NCBI RefSeq assembly: GCF_009765215.1
Contig: NZ_VLNV01000005.1
Span: 248,001 to 312,000 of the forward strand
DNA: 64,000 bases
Origin: Lysobacter prati
GTDB lineage: Bacteria; Pseudomonadota; Gammaproteobacteria; Xanthomonadales; Xanthomonadaceae
Direction of reading: 5' to 3'
Shown here: positions 1 to 9,163 of the stretch, piece by piece
Layout: every line of letters begins with the position of its first letter
Numbering within the stretch: position 1 is the stretch's first letter
The notes under the pieces: generated by a model
Database searches by the model: none
What the model saw: only the letters and a program-made list of their open reading frames with translations
What the model was told of the DNA's origin: nothing
Program-made: the position numbers and the translations under genes

Positions 1-71
1 AACAGCAGGTACGGAGCGGGCAATGCCGGGGTTTCGGGTTCGTAGTGCGAACGGGCGGCGTGCATCTTCGA

Positions 72-2441
72 TCAGAACCTGTAGTCAACCTCGATGCCGA
101 AGGTGCGCGGCTGGATGGGCGCGGCAACCAGCTTCTCGGTCACGCCGCTGAGGCTGGTGATGTCGCCGATGGACTGGTAGGCGCGTTCGTCACTGACGTT
201 CTTCACGTAAGCGCGGAAGGTCCATTCGTCGTTGCTGATGTTGGCGTTGAGGTCTGCGACCGTATAGCTGTCCAGCTCCAGCGGCGGCGTGACATCGCTC
301 TGAAGCAGGGTCGGCGGCGTGGTGCTGGGGTCGAGGACATCCTGGCGCAGGGTGGTGCCGTTCTGGCTCGCACCGACGAAGCGCAGTGCGCCGCCGAAGT
401 GTGCCGTCCAGCCGTTCGAGAGCGGCAGGTAGTAGTCAGCCGTCGCATTCCAGCCCCAGTCGGCCACGTACGGGAGCGCGTCGCCCCTGGCGCCGCTGGT
501 GATCTCCACCAGGACCGGCCCCGACACTTGCGAGATCACCGGGAAATCCTCGTCGAGCTTGGCGTCGGTATAGGAACCGTTGATGCCGATATCGAGGTGA
601 TCGTTGACGTGGAACACCGTGGTCAACTCGATGCCGGTGCTGCTGGCCTTGCCGGCGTTGACCAGGCCCGACACGTTGTTGACGACCGAGGCAACCTGGA
701 TGTCTTCCCAGTCGATGTGGAAGCCGGTCAGGTCGAACTGCACGCGGTTGTCGAGCCACAGCGACTTCAGGCCCAGCTCGTAGTTGGTCAGCGTGGAGGA
801 GTCGACCTGCGACGGCAGTCCCTCCACCAGCACGTTCGGACCGCCCGGCTGGTAGCCGGTGGCGACGCGGGCGTAGATCATCGCGTCGTCGCTGAGCTTG
901 AGCTGCGGGCTCAGGCTCCAGGTGAACACATCCTCGGAGGAGCTGTTGGGTGTGCTGCCGATCGGCAACAGGATGCCGTCGGTGACGTCTTGCGAGAAGT
1001 CCTGGTCGTTGCGCGCCCAGCGCACGCCGGCGCCGATCTTGAAGTCGTCGGTGATGTCGTAGGCGCCGTTGGCGAAGAACGCGGTTTCCTCGTAGGTGCT
1101 CGGGATCGCCATCACCGCCAGGGTGCCGGCCATCGTGTCGTACGGCGCCGGCAGCGGCGAACCGTCGAGCTGGTTCAACTTGGCGACCTGGGTCTGGACG
1201 GCGTCTTCCTTGGTGTAGAACACGCCGGCCATCCATTCGAACGGGCCACTGTCCTTCGAAACCAGGCGGAACTCCTGGGTGAACTTGTCCAGGTCCAGGC
1301 CGATGTCGAAGGACGAACTGCCCGGCTCAGGCAGGCCCAGGAGCAGGTTGGCCACTTCACCGAACTGGATGGTCGAATCCTGGCGCTGGGTGCTGCGCGA
1401 CTCGGAGTAACCCGTGGCCGATACGAAGTCGGCCCAGCCCAGGTTCCAGTTCACCGTGGCCGCGTAGTAGTCGACGTCCTTGTAGAACGGCTCATTGACG
1501 AAGACGTTGTTGGTGAGGTCGCCGAACAGCGGCTTGTGCGACTCCGGATCGAGCGCGACCTGGCCGTTGTTGTCGCTGTCGATGGTCTGCCGCATCGCGG
1601 TCAGGTCGACGGTTGCAGTCTCGCCCTGCCAGCGCATCGCCACGCGCGCACTGGTCTGCTTGCCCGAGTTGATGTCTTCCTCGCCATTGACGACGTTGTC
1701 GATGTAGCCCGGCAGCTCGTTCTGCGCGTAGCTCACGCGCAGGCCGAGGCGGTCGTTGACGAGCGGCAGGTTGGCGCCGAAGCGCGCATTCCAGCCCAGT
1801 TCGCCGGAGTCCTCGACGCTCGACAGGCCGCCACCGACGCGGAACTCGGTGGTGGTCAGGTCAGGCGCCACCGTCACGTACTTGATCAGGCCGCCCATCG
1901 CGCTGGCGCCGTACAGCGTGCCCTGCGGTCCGCGCAGCACTTCGATGCGGCCGATGTCGTAGGGCAGCAGGTCGAGTGCGAAGAAGTTGGCGGCCTGGTA
2001 GATGCCGCTGGAACCCAGCGGGGTTTCGTCCAGGTAGGTGCCGACGGTAGCGCTGGATGACAACGGAGACACGCCGCGCAGCGAGACCTGGGTCTTGCCG
2101 GGCGAACCATTGGTGCTGATCGACAGGCCCGGTACGGTGGCCTGGAAGTCGCTGAGCTGGGTGGCGTGCGAGTTCTCGATGCTCTCTTGCGTGATCACGC
2201 TGATCGAGGACGGCACCTCGCGGAGGTTTTCCGAGCGCTTGTTGGCCGTGACGACGACCTTGTCCAGCTCGGTCGCGCTGCGACCGCCCGCGGATTCGGC
2301 GTCCTGGGCGAAGGCCGATCCGGCCACTGCCATTGCCAGCGTGCCGGTGATGACCAGCGCCAGCGGGCTGCGGCGCAGCGTACGCATCGACGCGCGCGTG
2401 GATGCCATCGGGTTGCTGCTTGCGTCAACGTGATGCTGCAT
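72..2441 (-). CDS. TonB-dependent outer-membrane receptor
   Basis: This is a 789-residue TonB-dependent receptor, an outer-membrane beta-barrel that imports a ligand using TonB energy. The start at 2441 is preferred over the longer reading from 2468 because AGGGGAAAG sits just upstream. A long N-terminal region with an RR-containing signal peptide ends at AFAQ. A TonB-box-like LDKVVVTA follows, then a plug domain with RIEVLRGPQGTLYG. The rest is barrel, and the chain ends in aromatic F (VDYRF), as usual for outer-membrane proteins. It is the last gene of a minus-strand run with a POT peptide transporter, a dipeptide epimerase and a serine hydrolase. A peptide ligand is therefore the natural inference, but the sequence alone does not fix the substrate. 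Confidence 0.93.
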   Translation of the reverse strand: MQHHVDASSNPMASTRASMRTLRRSPLALVITGTLAMAVAGSAFAQDAESAGGRSATELDKVVVTANKRSENLREVPSSISVITQESIENSHATQLSDFQATVPGLSISTNGSPGKTQVSLRGVSPLSSSATVGTYLDETPLGSSGIYQAANFFALDLLPYDIGRIEVLRGPQGTLYGASAMGGLIKYVTVAPDLTTTEFRVGGGLSSVEDSGELGWNARFGANLPLVNDRLGLRVSYAQNELPGYIDNVVNGEEDINSGKQTSARVAMRWQGETATVDLTAMRQTIDSDNNGQVALDPESHKPLFGDLTNNVFVNEPFYKDVDYYAATVNWNLGWADFVSATGYSESRSTQRQDSTIQFGEVANLLLGLPEPGSSSFDIGLDLDKFTQEFRLVSKDSGPFEWMAGVFYTKEDAVQTQVAKLNQLDGSPLPAPYDTMAGTLAVMAIPSTYEETAFFANGAYDITDDFKIGAGVRWARNDQDFSQDVTDGILLPIGSTPNSSSEDVFTWSLSPQLKLSDDAMIYARVATGYQPGGPNVLVEGLPSQVDSSTLTNYELGLKSLWLDNRVQFDLTGFHIDWEDIQVASVVNNVSGLVNAGKASSTGIELTTVFHVNDHLDIGINGSYTDAKLDEDFPVISQVSGPVLVEITSGARGDALPYVADWGWNATADYYLPLSNGWTAHFGGALRFVGASQNGTTLRQDVLDPSTTPPTLLQSDVTPPLELDSYTVADLNANISNDEWTFRAYVKNVSDERAYQSIGDITSLSGVTEKLVAAPIQPRTFGIEVDYRF

Positions 2442-2474
2442 GTCGTCTTTCCCCTGGTGGTCTGTCAATGCGAA

Positions 2475-3791
2475 CTAAGGAGTCGCCGGGCGCATGGCCG
2501 CGGCAGGCAACTGCGCGACCGCTTCCACCCGGCGGGTGGGACGGTCGAGCAGCCACAGCAAGGCGCCGGCGGCAAAGCCGACCGCGCCCATGAGTACGAA
2601 GAAGGAGGAAGGCCCGAGCACGCTCCAATAGGTGCCCAGCAAGCCGGCGAGCAGGCTGCCGCCGAAGGTCGTGAAAAACCACGCGGCGATGGTGGTGGCG
2701 CCGTGTCCGGCCGGTGCCAGGCGCGCGAACAGTCCCAGGCCGATCGGCAAAATGAAAAGTTCGCCGGCGGTCAGCACCAGGAAGAACAGCGCCAGCCAGA
2801 GCCAGCTCGCCTGCCCGGCCGGTGTCATTGCGCTGACAGCGGCCAGCATCAGGTAGGCGCAGGCAACGCCGAGCGCGCCCATCGCCATCTTGCGTGCCGG
2901 CGCGGGTTCGCGACCGTTGCGTGCCTGCCGCGTCCAATGCGCGACGAACAACGGCGTCAGCACGATCACCAGCAGCGGGTTGAGCGACTGGAACCAGGTC
3001 ATCGGGATCGTGAAGCTGCCGAGCGCACGATTCACGCCGGTGTCGGCCCACAGCGCGATGGTATTGCCCAACTGCTCGTAGGCGCCGCGGAACAGCATCA
3101 CCGTCAGCGCGATTGCCGCCAGCACGCGCACTCGCTGCCAAAGTTCGTGGCGCTGCAGCGAGGCCTTGGGCGCTGCCGGCGTGTCGTGCCGTCGCGGGCT
3201 GTCTTCCGGCAGGTGGCGTGCCCCCAGCACGTAGATCACCAGGCCCGCGAGCATGCCGATGCCGGCGGCACCGAAACCGTAGTGCCATCCGTACAGTTCG
3301 CCGAGCGTGCCGCAGACCAGCGGCGCGAGCAGGCCGCCGACATTGATGCCGACGTAGTAGACGTTGTAGGCAGAGCCGCGACGCGGGTCGTCCTTGGCAT
3401 ACAGCCCGTCGATCTGGCTCGGCAGGCTCGGCAGGAACAGGCCGTTGCCGAGCGCGATCGCCGCGAGCGCGAAATAGAACAGGCTCTCGGAGGCCATCAG
3501 GAAATGGCCGAACGCCATGATCGAGGCGCCGATGATCACGGCGCGACGACGACCGAGCCAGCGGTCGGAGATGACGCCGCCGATGATCGGGGTGAAATAG
3601 ACGGTCGCGGTGTACACCCCGTACACCAGCGACGCCTGCTGCTGACCCATCAGCAACTGCTTGGTCATGTAATAGACCAGCAGTGAACGCATGCCGTAGT
3701 AGGAGAAGATCTCCCACATCTGCGTGAGGAACAATACGGTCAGGCCACGCGGTTGGCCGAACAGGTCCCGGCTGCGCGCGCTTGCGACCAT
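2475..3791 (-). CDS. POT/PTR-family peptide transporter with altered ExxER motif
   Basis: This 438-residue polytopic inner-membrane protein belongs to the proton-dependent oligopeptide transporter (POT/PTR2) branch of the major facilitator superfamily. Helix 1 carries EIFSYYGMRSLL, and the second family signature is seen as YYVGINVGGLLAPL. In classical POTs helix 1 has ExxER for proton coupling; here the positions read Q24-M-W-E27-I28, so the first acid and the arginine are replaced. Its ATG lies 2 nt after the stop of the dipeptide epimerase gene, so the two are probably translationally coupled. The inferred role is uptake of di- or tripeptides, perhaps muropeptide-derived, delivered through the neighbouring TonB receptor. 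The family call is firm; the coupling ion and substrate are not. Confidence 0.9.
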   Translation of the reverse strand: MVASARSRDLFGQPRGLTVLFLTQMWEIFSYYGMRSLLVYYMTKQLLMGQQQASLVYGVYTATVYFTPIIGGVISDRWLGRRRAVIIGASIMAFGHFLMASESLFYFALAAIALGNGLFLPSLPSQIDGLYAKDDPRRGSAYNVYYVGINVGGLLAPLVCGTLGELYGWHYGFGAAGIGMLAGLVIYVLGARHLPEDSPRRHDTPAAPKASLQRHELWQRVRVLAAIALTVMLFRGAYEQLGNTIALWADTGVNRALGSFTIPMTWFQSLNPLLVIVLTPLFVAHWTRQARNGREPAPARKMAMGALGVACAYLMLAAVSAMTPAGQASWLWLALFFLVLTAGELFILPIGLGLFARLAPAGHGATTIAAWFFTTFGGSLLAGLLGTYWSVLGPSSFFVLMGAVGFAAGALLWLLDRPTRRVEAVAQLPAAAMRPATP

Positions 3792-3793
3792 GA

Positions 3794-4792
3794 TCAGCAG
3801 CCGCCCCAGACGTCACCGGGGCAGTCGACCTGGCCGTTGGCGTAGATCACCCCCGGGCTGCGGTCCTGCGCCAGGAACAGCGCACCGTCGAGGTCGACGA
3901 TGTCGCAATGCTGGCCGAGCACGAATCCGGCGCCCATCGCCCAGCTGGTGCCGATCATGTTGCCGACCATCACCTGCAGGCCCAGCGCGCGTGCACGCTC
4001 GGCCATCAGCAGGCCTTCGGTCAGGCCGCCGCACTTGTCGAGCTTGATGTTGACGACGTCGAAGCGGCCCAGCAGCGGTTCGATCTCGTCCAGGCCCTGC
4101 ACGCTTTCATCGGCGGCGATCGCCACGGAGCAATCGATGCCGTCGAGGCAGGATTCGTCGCCGCGCGCGCACGGCTGCTCGAGCAACGAGACGTCCTCGT
4201 CGACCAGCACTGGTATCAGGCGCTGCAGCGTGTCGGCGACATAGCCCTGGTTGGCGTCGACGCCGAGCCACACGTCCGGGCGCGCGGCGCGCACGGCGCG
4301 GACGCGCTCGATGTCGATGTCGACTTCACCCGTCAGCTTCATCTTGATCGCGCGGGCATGCGAGTACGCCACTGCACCGGCGCCCATCACCTGCGGCTCG
4401 TCCGCACCCAGGGTGTACGTGGTCAGCAATGGCCGTGCCGTTTCCAGCCCGGCCAGCTTCCACACCGGCTTGCCCGCGCGGCTGGCTTCCAGCTCCCACA
4501 ACGCGCAGTCGAGCGCGTTGCGGGCGCCGCCGGGCGGCAGCAGCGAGCGAAGCTCGTCGCGGCTGAGCCCGGCCTCGATCACTTCGCGATGCGATTCCAG
4601 CGTCGCCAGCATGTCGGCGGGCTCATCGCGAAGGTAATAGACCCCTGCCCCTTCACCACGGCCCTGGTGGGGGCCATGGCGAAGGGTCACCACCGTCACC
4701 GGCGAATCGCGGAAGACGTGACCGGAGATGCGGAACGGCTTGGCAAGGCGAAGCAGTTCATTACGGATATCGACACTGACGGCAGTAGCCAC
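3794..4792 (-). CDS. Dipeptide epimerase, L-Ala-D/L-Glu epimerase type (enolase superfamily)
   Basis: This 332-residue enolase-superfamily enzyme probably interconverts L-Ala-D-Glu and L-Ala-L-Glu (or related dipeptides) during peptidoglycan peptide recycling in the cytoplasm. The KxK acid/base pair is K150/K152, metal ligands are D179 (VDAN), E205 (LLEQP) and D228 (AADES), and the second catalytic lysine is K250 (NIK). A C-terminal D300-L-D302 matches the DxD signature of dipeptide epimerases. A GTG start at 4792 is chosen because GGCAGGAA lies about 9 nt upstream and the length then fits the family; the reading frame is open further upstream without a good site. The gene sits between the serine hydrolase and POT genes, 2 nt from the latter. 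Exact dipeptide specificity is unknown. Confidence 0.9.
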   Translation of the reverse strand: MATAVSVDIRNELLRLAKPFRISGHVFRDSPVTVVTLRHGPHQGRGEGAGVYYLRDEPADMLATLESHREVIEAGLSRDELRSLLPPGGARNALDCALWELEASRAGKPVWKLAGLETARPLLTTYTLGADEPQVMGAGAVAYSHARAIKMKLTGEVDIDIERVRAVRAARPDVWLGVDANQGYVADTLQRLIPVLVDEDVSLLEQPCARGDESCLDGIDCSVAIAADESVQGLDEIEPLLGRFDVVNIKLDKCGGLTEGLLMAERARALGLQVMVGNMIGTSWAMGAGFVLGQHCDIVDLDGALFLAQDRSPGVIYANGQVDCPGDVWGGC

Positions 4793-4811
4793 TGAAGTAT
4801 TCCTGCCGTCG

Positions 4812-6830
4812 TCAGTAGTTGGCGCCGTAGCCGAGGATGTTCTGGGAGATGCCGAACCACAGCAGCCCCAGCATCGACAGCGCCAGCACCACGCTCCACA
4901 GCTTGGCCGGCCAGCGGCGACCGCTGCGCAGCACATTCCATGCATTGCCCAGGCCGATCAGCGCGGCCAGCGGCAGCACCACCAGGTTCAGCAGGCGCAG
5001 CGTGTTCACCCACTTGTCGTTGGCCGGCGAGAGCATGTCGAGGCTGCTCAGCATGGCGATCGCCATGGCTATTGCGCCGCCCAGCGCGACCAGCACGGCC
5101 AGCGAGGCGATGCGGATGCGCTTGTGCCAGCTAGCGTCGGCACCGGTGAGCTTGTACGGCGCCTTGTAGTGGCGGCGCACCAGGGCCGAGATCGGCCAAG
5201 CCAGCACGGTCAGCAGCAGCGCGCCCAGGCCAATGGCCAGGATCGGCAGGAACACGCCGCCCGAGCGGTACCAGGGCGTGCGGTCGAAGACCATGAAGGG
5301 CGAGATCGGATCGGTGCTGAAGCGCACGACCTTGCCGTCGACCACCTTGGCGGCAATGCGGTCCGGGCCGTCGACGTCGCGCCACACGTACGGCGCGACT
5401 TCACGCCACTTGCGCGGTGCACCGTTGGCGCCGAGCAGGTCGGGCACGGTGATGGTGCCGTCTTCGTTGGCGGCGACCGTGGTTTGGCCCATCAGGTAGG
5501 CCAGTGCGACGAAGCCATCCTCGGAGCGACGGCTGTTGTCGTAACGACCGGCGATCTGTGCGGCGTGCTGCTTGGCGGTGGCTTCGTCGACCTTGCCCTC
5601 GGCATTCGGGCCGGGCAGGTAGCGCTCGGCGAACTCCTGGAACAACTCGGTGCGGACCACGTGCGCCGCGCCTTCCTTGCCGCCGGAATTGAACGAGACG
5701 TACAGGCCGACGCCGTCGTCCGGGAACAGGTGCAGGTCGCTGTGGAACCACTGCGTGTCGCCGGCGTGCGCGACCGAACGGTGGCCGTTGATGTTGGCCT
5801 CGTAGAAACCCAGCGCCATGCGGTTGAGCGGCGGCAGGATCGTCAGCGTGGTGTCGTGCATCTGCCGCGCGGTCGCTTCCGACAGGATGCGCACGTCACC
5901 GAAAGCGCCGTTGTTGAGGTGGGCGATCATGAACTTGCCCATGTCCGCGCCGGTCGACGCCAGACTGCCGGCCGGTGCCGGGTTGACGATCTCGTACGAC
6001 TTGGCCTTGCCGTCCGACGCCTTCGCGTAGCCGCTGGCCATCAGCGCCTGCAGGTGCTTGGGCAACGGCTGGCGGAAGCTCGAGTGCTGCATGCCCAGCG
6101 GCTTGAAGATGTGCTGGTCGATGTAGTCGTCGAACGGCATGCCCGACACGCGCTGGACCACGTAGCCCGCCAGTGCGGTGGCGTAGTTGGAATACGACGG
6201 CGTGGTGCCCGGGTCGTAGATGCGCGTGGGCACCCAGTGCTTGAGGTAGGCCTCGAGCGGAATCAGGCCCTTCTCGTCATTGGCGATCAGCGCGCGCGCG
6301 GTTTCTTCCATGCCCGTGGTGTGGGTCATGGCCTGGCGCAGCGTGACCGGCTTGCCGTCGCGTGCCGGCACGGCGAAATCCAGGTACTTGTTGATGTCTT
6401 CGTCGAGGTTGAGCTTGCCCTGCTCGACCAGCTGCATCACCGCGGTCCAGGTCAGCAGCTTGGAGACCGAGCCGGGGCGGAACAGGGTCTTGTCCGGATC
6501 GACCGGCTTGCGCGAGGCGACATCGGCGTAGCCGTAGCCCTTCTGCAGCAGGACCTGGCCGTCCTTCACCACCACCACCACGGAACCGGCGATGTCGCCG
6601 CGCTTGAGCGCGTAGGGCATGAAGCCGTCCAGCCAGGCTTCGACGTCGGCGCGGTTGAGCGCGGCCACGCCAGGCACCGGTGCTTCGGTCGCCACGGCCG
6701 GCCCATCGGGCAGCGTCGCCGCCGGCGCGTCGGGTACCGGCACGGCCGGCTTCAATTCCTGACCCTGCTGAGCCCAGGCCGGCAGGGCCAGGATCATTCC
6801 GATCAGGCACGAGACTGCAGTCAGACGCAT
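4812..6830 (-). CDS. Exported serine beta-lactamase-like hydrolase (S12) with C-terminal membrane domain
   Basis: This 672-residue protein has a signal peptide ending near PAWAQ, a beta-lactamase/DD-peptidase (S12, class C-like) domain at about residues 62-410, and a C-terminal part with about five hydrophobic segments. The catalytic SxxK is S121-V-S-K124, the second motif is Y213-S-N215, and HAGDT probably supplies the third. The start at 6830 is preceded by GGGGAG. As the first gene of the minus-strand peptide operon it may release dipeptides or D-amino-acid peptides in the periplasm for the transporter and epimerase. Members of this fold vary widely (D-aminopeptidase, esterase, carboxypeptidase), so the substrate is inferred from context only. 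Confidence 0.87.
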   Translation of the reverse strand: MRLTAVSCLIGMILALPAWAQQGQELKPAVPVPDAPAATLPDGPAVATEAPVPGVAALNRADVEAWLDGFMPYALKRGDIAGSVVVVVKDGQVLLQKGYGYADVASRKPVDPDKTLFRPGSVSKLLTWTAVMQLVEQGKLNLDEDINKYLDFAVPARDGKPVTLRQAMTHTTGMEETARALIANDEKGLIPLEAYLKHWVPTRIYDPGTTPSYSNYATALAGYVVQRVSGMPFDDYIDQHIFKPLGMQHSSFRQPLPKHLQALMASGYAKASDGKAKSYEIVNPAPAGSLASTGADMGKFMIAHLNNGAFGDVRILSEATARQMHDTTLTILPPLNRMALGFYEANINGHRSVAHAGDTQWFHSDLHLFPDDGVGLYVSFNSGGKEGAAHVVRTELFQEFAERYLPGPNAEGKVDEATAKQHAAQIAGRYDNSRRSEDGFVALAYLMGQTTVAANEDGTITVPDLLGANGAPRKWREVAPYVWRDVDGPDRIAAKVVDGKVVRFSTDPISPFMVFDRTPWYRSGGVFLPILAIGLGALLLTVLAWPISALVRRHYKAPYKLTGADASWHKRIRIASLAVLVALGGAIAMAIAMLSSLDMLSPANDKWVNTLRLLNLVVLPLAALIGLGNAWNVLRSGRRWPAKLWSVVLALSMLGLLWFGISQNILGYGANY

Positions 6831-6926
6831 CGACACGTACTCCCCAAGTTCATGCCCGAAGGCGGATCCCACTGGCGCATCCGGGAAAACCGGGCGCAGT
6901 CAGGCCGATTCGCGACCTGTTTCGGC

Positions 6927-6955
6927 ATTAATGATCCTAATCAGAGAATTGTCAA
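6927..6955 (-). promoter_or_regulatory. Sigma70-like promoter of the peptide operon
   Basis: On the minus strand TTGACA (6955-6950) is followed after 17 nt by ATTAAT (6932-6927). That is a perfect -35 and a 4/6 -10 element at ideal spacing. It lies about 97 nt upstream of the serine hydrolase ATG, inside the 221-nt gap shared with the divergent XRE-cupin regulator. That regulator could act here, but no convincing operator palindrome was resolved. Confidence 0.6.
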
Positions 6956-7051
6956 CCCGTTCTGGCCAAGATCGGCAAAAGGCAGGATCATGGCCACCAG
7001 TCCCCGGTCCGCCGCACCCCTGGACCAGTGCCCGGCAGGAGCCCCCGCTAG

Positions 7052-7684
7052 ATGACTTCGCAACACCCCACGATTGGCAGCCTGCTGCGCTCGCTGCGTG
7101 CGCGTAATGGCTGGACGCTCAAGGAAATGAGCCTGAAGTGCGGCATCCCGCTGTCGACCCTGTCGAAGATCGAGCACGACCGCCTGACGCTGAGCTACGA
7201 CAAGCTGCTGCAGCTGAGCCAGCGGCTGAACATGCGCATGTCCGAACTGTTCGCCGAGACCGACGAGGCCTCCGAACCGGCGGTGACCGCGCGCCGCAGC
7301 ATCGGCCGCCTCGACGACTCCATCCGCGTCAACACACCCAACTACGACTACTACTACCTGTGCCCGGAATTGCGCCGCAAACGCATGATTCCCGTGGTCA
7401 CGCGCGTGCGCGCCAAAAGCATCAGCGAGTTCGGCGACCTGGTCCGGCATTCGGGCGAGGAGTACATCTACGTGCTCGAGGGCCGTGCGGAGGTCCACAC
7501 CGAGTTCTACGACCCGATCGTGCTGGAGGCCGGCGAGTCGGTGTACATCGACTCGAACATGGGCCACGCCTACGTCGCCGCCGAAGGCTGCGAGGAGGTC
7601 GTCCTGCTGGGCGTGTGCTCCAGCAGCGACGAGCAGCTGATGCAGTCGCTGATGACGCTGCACGGGGACGAAACCGCGCGCTGA
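7052..7684 (+). CDS. XRE-family regulator with C-terminal cupin domain
   Basis: This is a 210-residue cytoplasmic transcription factor. The N-terminal helix-turn-helix (about residues 6-66) reads GWTLKEMSLKCGIPLSTLSK and is of the XRE/Cro type. The C-terminal half (about 110-195) is a small cupin barrel with GEEYIYVLEGRAEVH and GHAYVAAEGCEE segments. Regulators of this architecture usually control a neighbouring metabolic operon and bind a small effector in the cupin. It is divergent from the peptide operon, so that operon is the likely target. The O-methyltransferase begins 77 nt downstream on the same strand. The effector is unknown. Confidence 0.88.
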   Translation: MTSQHPTIGSLLRSLRARNGWTLKEMSLKCGIPLSTLSKIEHDRLTLSYDKLLQLSQRLNMRMSELFAETDEASEPAVTARRSIGRLDDSIRVNTPNYDYYYLCPELRRKRMIPVVTRVRAKSISEFGDLVRHSGEEYIYVLEGRAEVHTEFYDPIVLEAGESVYIDSNMGHAYVAAEGCEEVVLLGVCSSSDEQLMQSLMTLHGDETAR

Positions 7685-7761
7685 CGGCAGCGCGCGTCCA
7701 GCTGGCCGCGCACCCTGCCCGGCCGCGTTCTTCAGCAGACGCCGGATTGCCGAGGTGCTGC

Positions 7762-8787
7762 ATGAAAGACGACCTGACTCCCGCCCGGATCATCGAGGTC
7801 GGCATGGGCTTCTGGCCTGCCAAGACCCTGCTCTCGGCGGTCGACCTGGACCTGTTCACTCGCCTGGGCTCCGGCGCGATGACCGGCGCCGAGCTGCAGG
7901 CCACGCTGGGGCTGAGCCCGCGCGCCAACCCCGACTTCTTCGACACCCTGCTGGCGCTGGGTTTCCTCGAGCGCGACGGCGACGGTCCGCAGGCGCGCTA
8001 TAGAAATACGGCCGAGACCGCGCTGTTCCTCGACCGCGCCAGCAAGGGCTACATCGGCGGCTTCCTGTCGATGGCCAACGACCGCCTCTACCCGTTCTGG
8101 GGCGACCTGAGCGAAGCGTTGCGCAGTGGCCAGCCGCAGAACGAGATCAAGCGCACCGGCGCCTCGATGTTCGAAGAGCTGTACCGCGATCCGGCGCGAC
8201 TGGAACAGTTCATGGGCGCGATGGCGGGCATCTCGGCGGGCAACTTCCGCGCCTTCGCCGAGACCTTCGACTTCTCGCGCTGCACCACGCTGTGCGACGT
8301 CGGCGGCGCCACCGGCCAACTGTCGATGGCGGTGGCCCGACGCCACCCGCACATGCGCTGCATCAGCGCCGACCTGCCACTGGTTACGCCCATCGCCGAG
8401 CGCGAAATCGCGAAGGCCGGGCTATCGGAGCAGGTGCACGCGCAGTCGGTGGACTTCCTGACCCAGCCATTGCCCAGCGCCGACATCATCACGATGGGGA
8501 TGATCCTGCACGACTGGAACCTGGAAGGTAAGCGCCACCTCGTCCGCGCCGCCTACGAGTCGCTGCGCAAGGGTGGTGCGTTCGTCGTCATCGAAAACCT
8601 GATCGACGATGCCCGCCGCGAGAACGCCTTCGGCCTGATGATGTCGCTGAACATGCTGATCGAGTTTGGCGACGCATTCGACTTCACCGCGCGCGATTTC
8701 GACGGCTGGTGCCGCGAAGCGGGATTCGAGCGTACCGAAGTGATTGCGCTTGGCGGGCCGGCCAGTGCGGCGGTGGCGTGGAAGTAA
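7762..8787 (+). CDS. SAM-dependent O-methyltransferase (Methyltransf_2, ASMT/COMT-like)
   Basis: This 341-residue enzyme has an N-terminal winged-helix dimerisation domain (about residues 10-90) and a C-terminal Rossmann SAM-binding domain. Motif I is seen as CDVGGATGQLS near residues 179-189, and the catalytic region as ILHDWN, where the histidine is the usual base of plant COMT-like enzymes. The start at 7762 follows GAGGTGCTGC; the open frame extends far upstream but there it overlaps the regulator gene. Such enzymes methylate hydroxyls of small aromatic or polyketide compounds. No biosynthetic cluster is adjacent, so the substrate is unknown. Confidence 0.87.
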   Translation: MKDDLTPARIIEVGMGFWPAKTLLSAVDLDLFTRLGSGAMTGAELQATLGLSPRANPDFFDTLLALGFLERDGDGPQARYRNTAETALFLDRASKGYIGGFLSMANDRLYPFWGDLSEALRSGQPQNEIKRTGASMFEELYRDPARLEQFMGAMAGISAGNFRAFAETFDFSRCTTLCDVGGATGQLSMAVARRHPHMRCISADLPLVTPIAEREIAKAGLSEQVHAQSVDFLTQPLPSADIITMGMILHDWNLEGKRHLVRAAYESLRKGGAFVVIENLIDDARRENAFGLMMSLNMLIEFGDAFDFTARDFDGWCREAGFERTEVIALGGPASAAVAWK

Positions 8788-8812
8788 AAGCAACGTCGCC
8801 GGGTCCCAGCCT

Positions 8813-9163
8813 CTAGACCTCGCGACCGCGCGGCCGCAGCCACTCCAGATCGCGCAATGCCGCGTCGTAGGCCAGGTCGAGCTGCTCGCTGCGGAACCTG
8901 CTCATCTCGCGGATATCGGACGCCAGGTGCGCTACCCGCGCCGGATCGTACTCGGCCTTCCTTGCCCGGTAGGCGGCGTCGATCTGTTCGCGGCCGGCGT
9001 CGGCGGGCACGCCCAATTCCTCGTGCCACATCAGCGCCTGCCCCTGCGGAACCGGCGGCGGTGCCGCGCGGCCACCCTGGCGCAGGTTGGGCCACATCAC
9101 CGCCACCAGCCAGTAGCCGAGCGCGCCCGCGCCCACGATCACCATCAGCTCGGTCGTCGTCAT
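8813..9163 (-). CDS. Small membrane-anchored J-domain-like protein
   Basis: This 116-residue protein has an N-terminal transmembrane segment (about residues 4-24) and a charged C-terminal region that resembles a DnaJ J domain. EELGVPADAGREQIDAAYRA looks like helices I-II, but the obligatory HPD tripeptide is absent; the loop position reads YDPARV. It may thus be a degenerate J-like fold that cannot stimulate Hsp70. Its ATG overlaps the stop of the gene before it (ATGA). It is the third gene of an operon with the DUF2167 protein. Function is unknown. Confidence 0.7.
   Translation of the reverse strand: MTTTELMVIVGAGALGYWLVAVMWPNLRQGGRAAPPPVPQGQALMWHEELGVPADAGREQIDAAYRARKAEYDPARVAHLASDIREMSRFRSEQLDLAYDAALRDLEWLRPRGREV

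Noticed and set aside
4728-7055. Open frame of 775 codons on the plus strand
   Set aside because: It is antisense to the S12 hydrolase and epimerase genes, which have full catalytic motifs.
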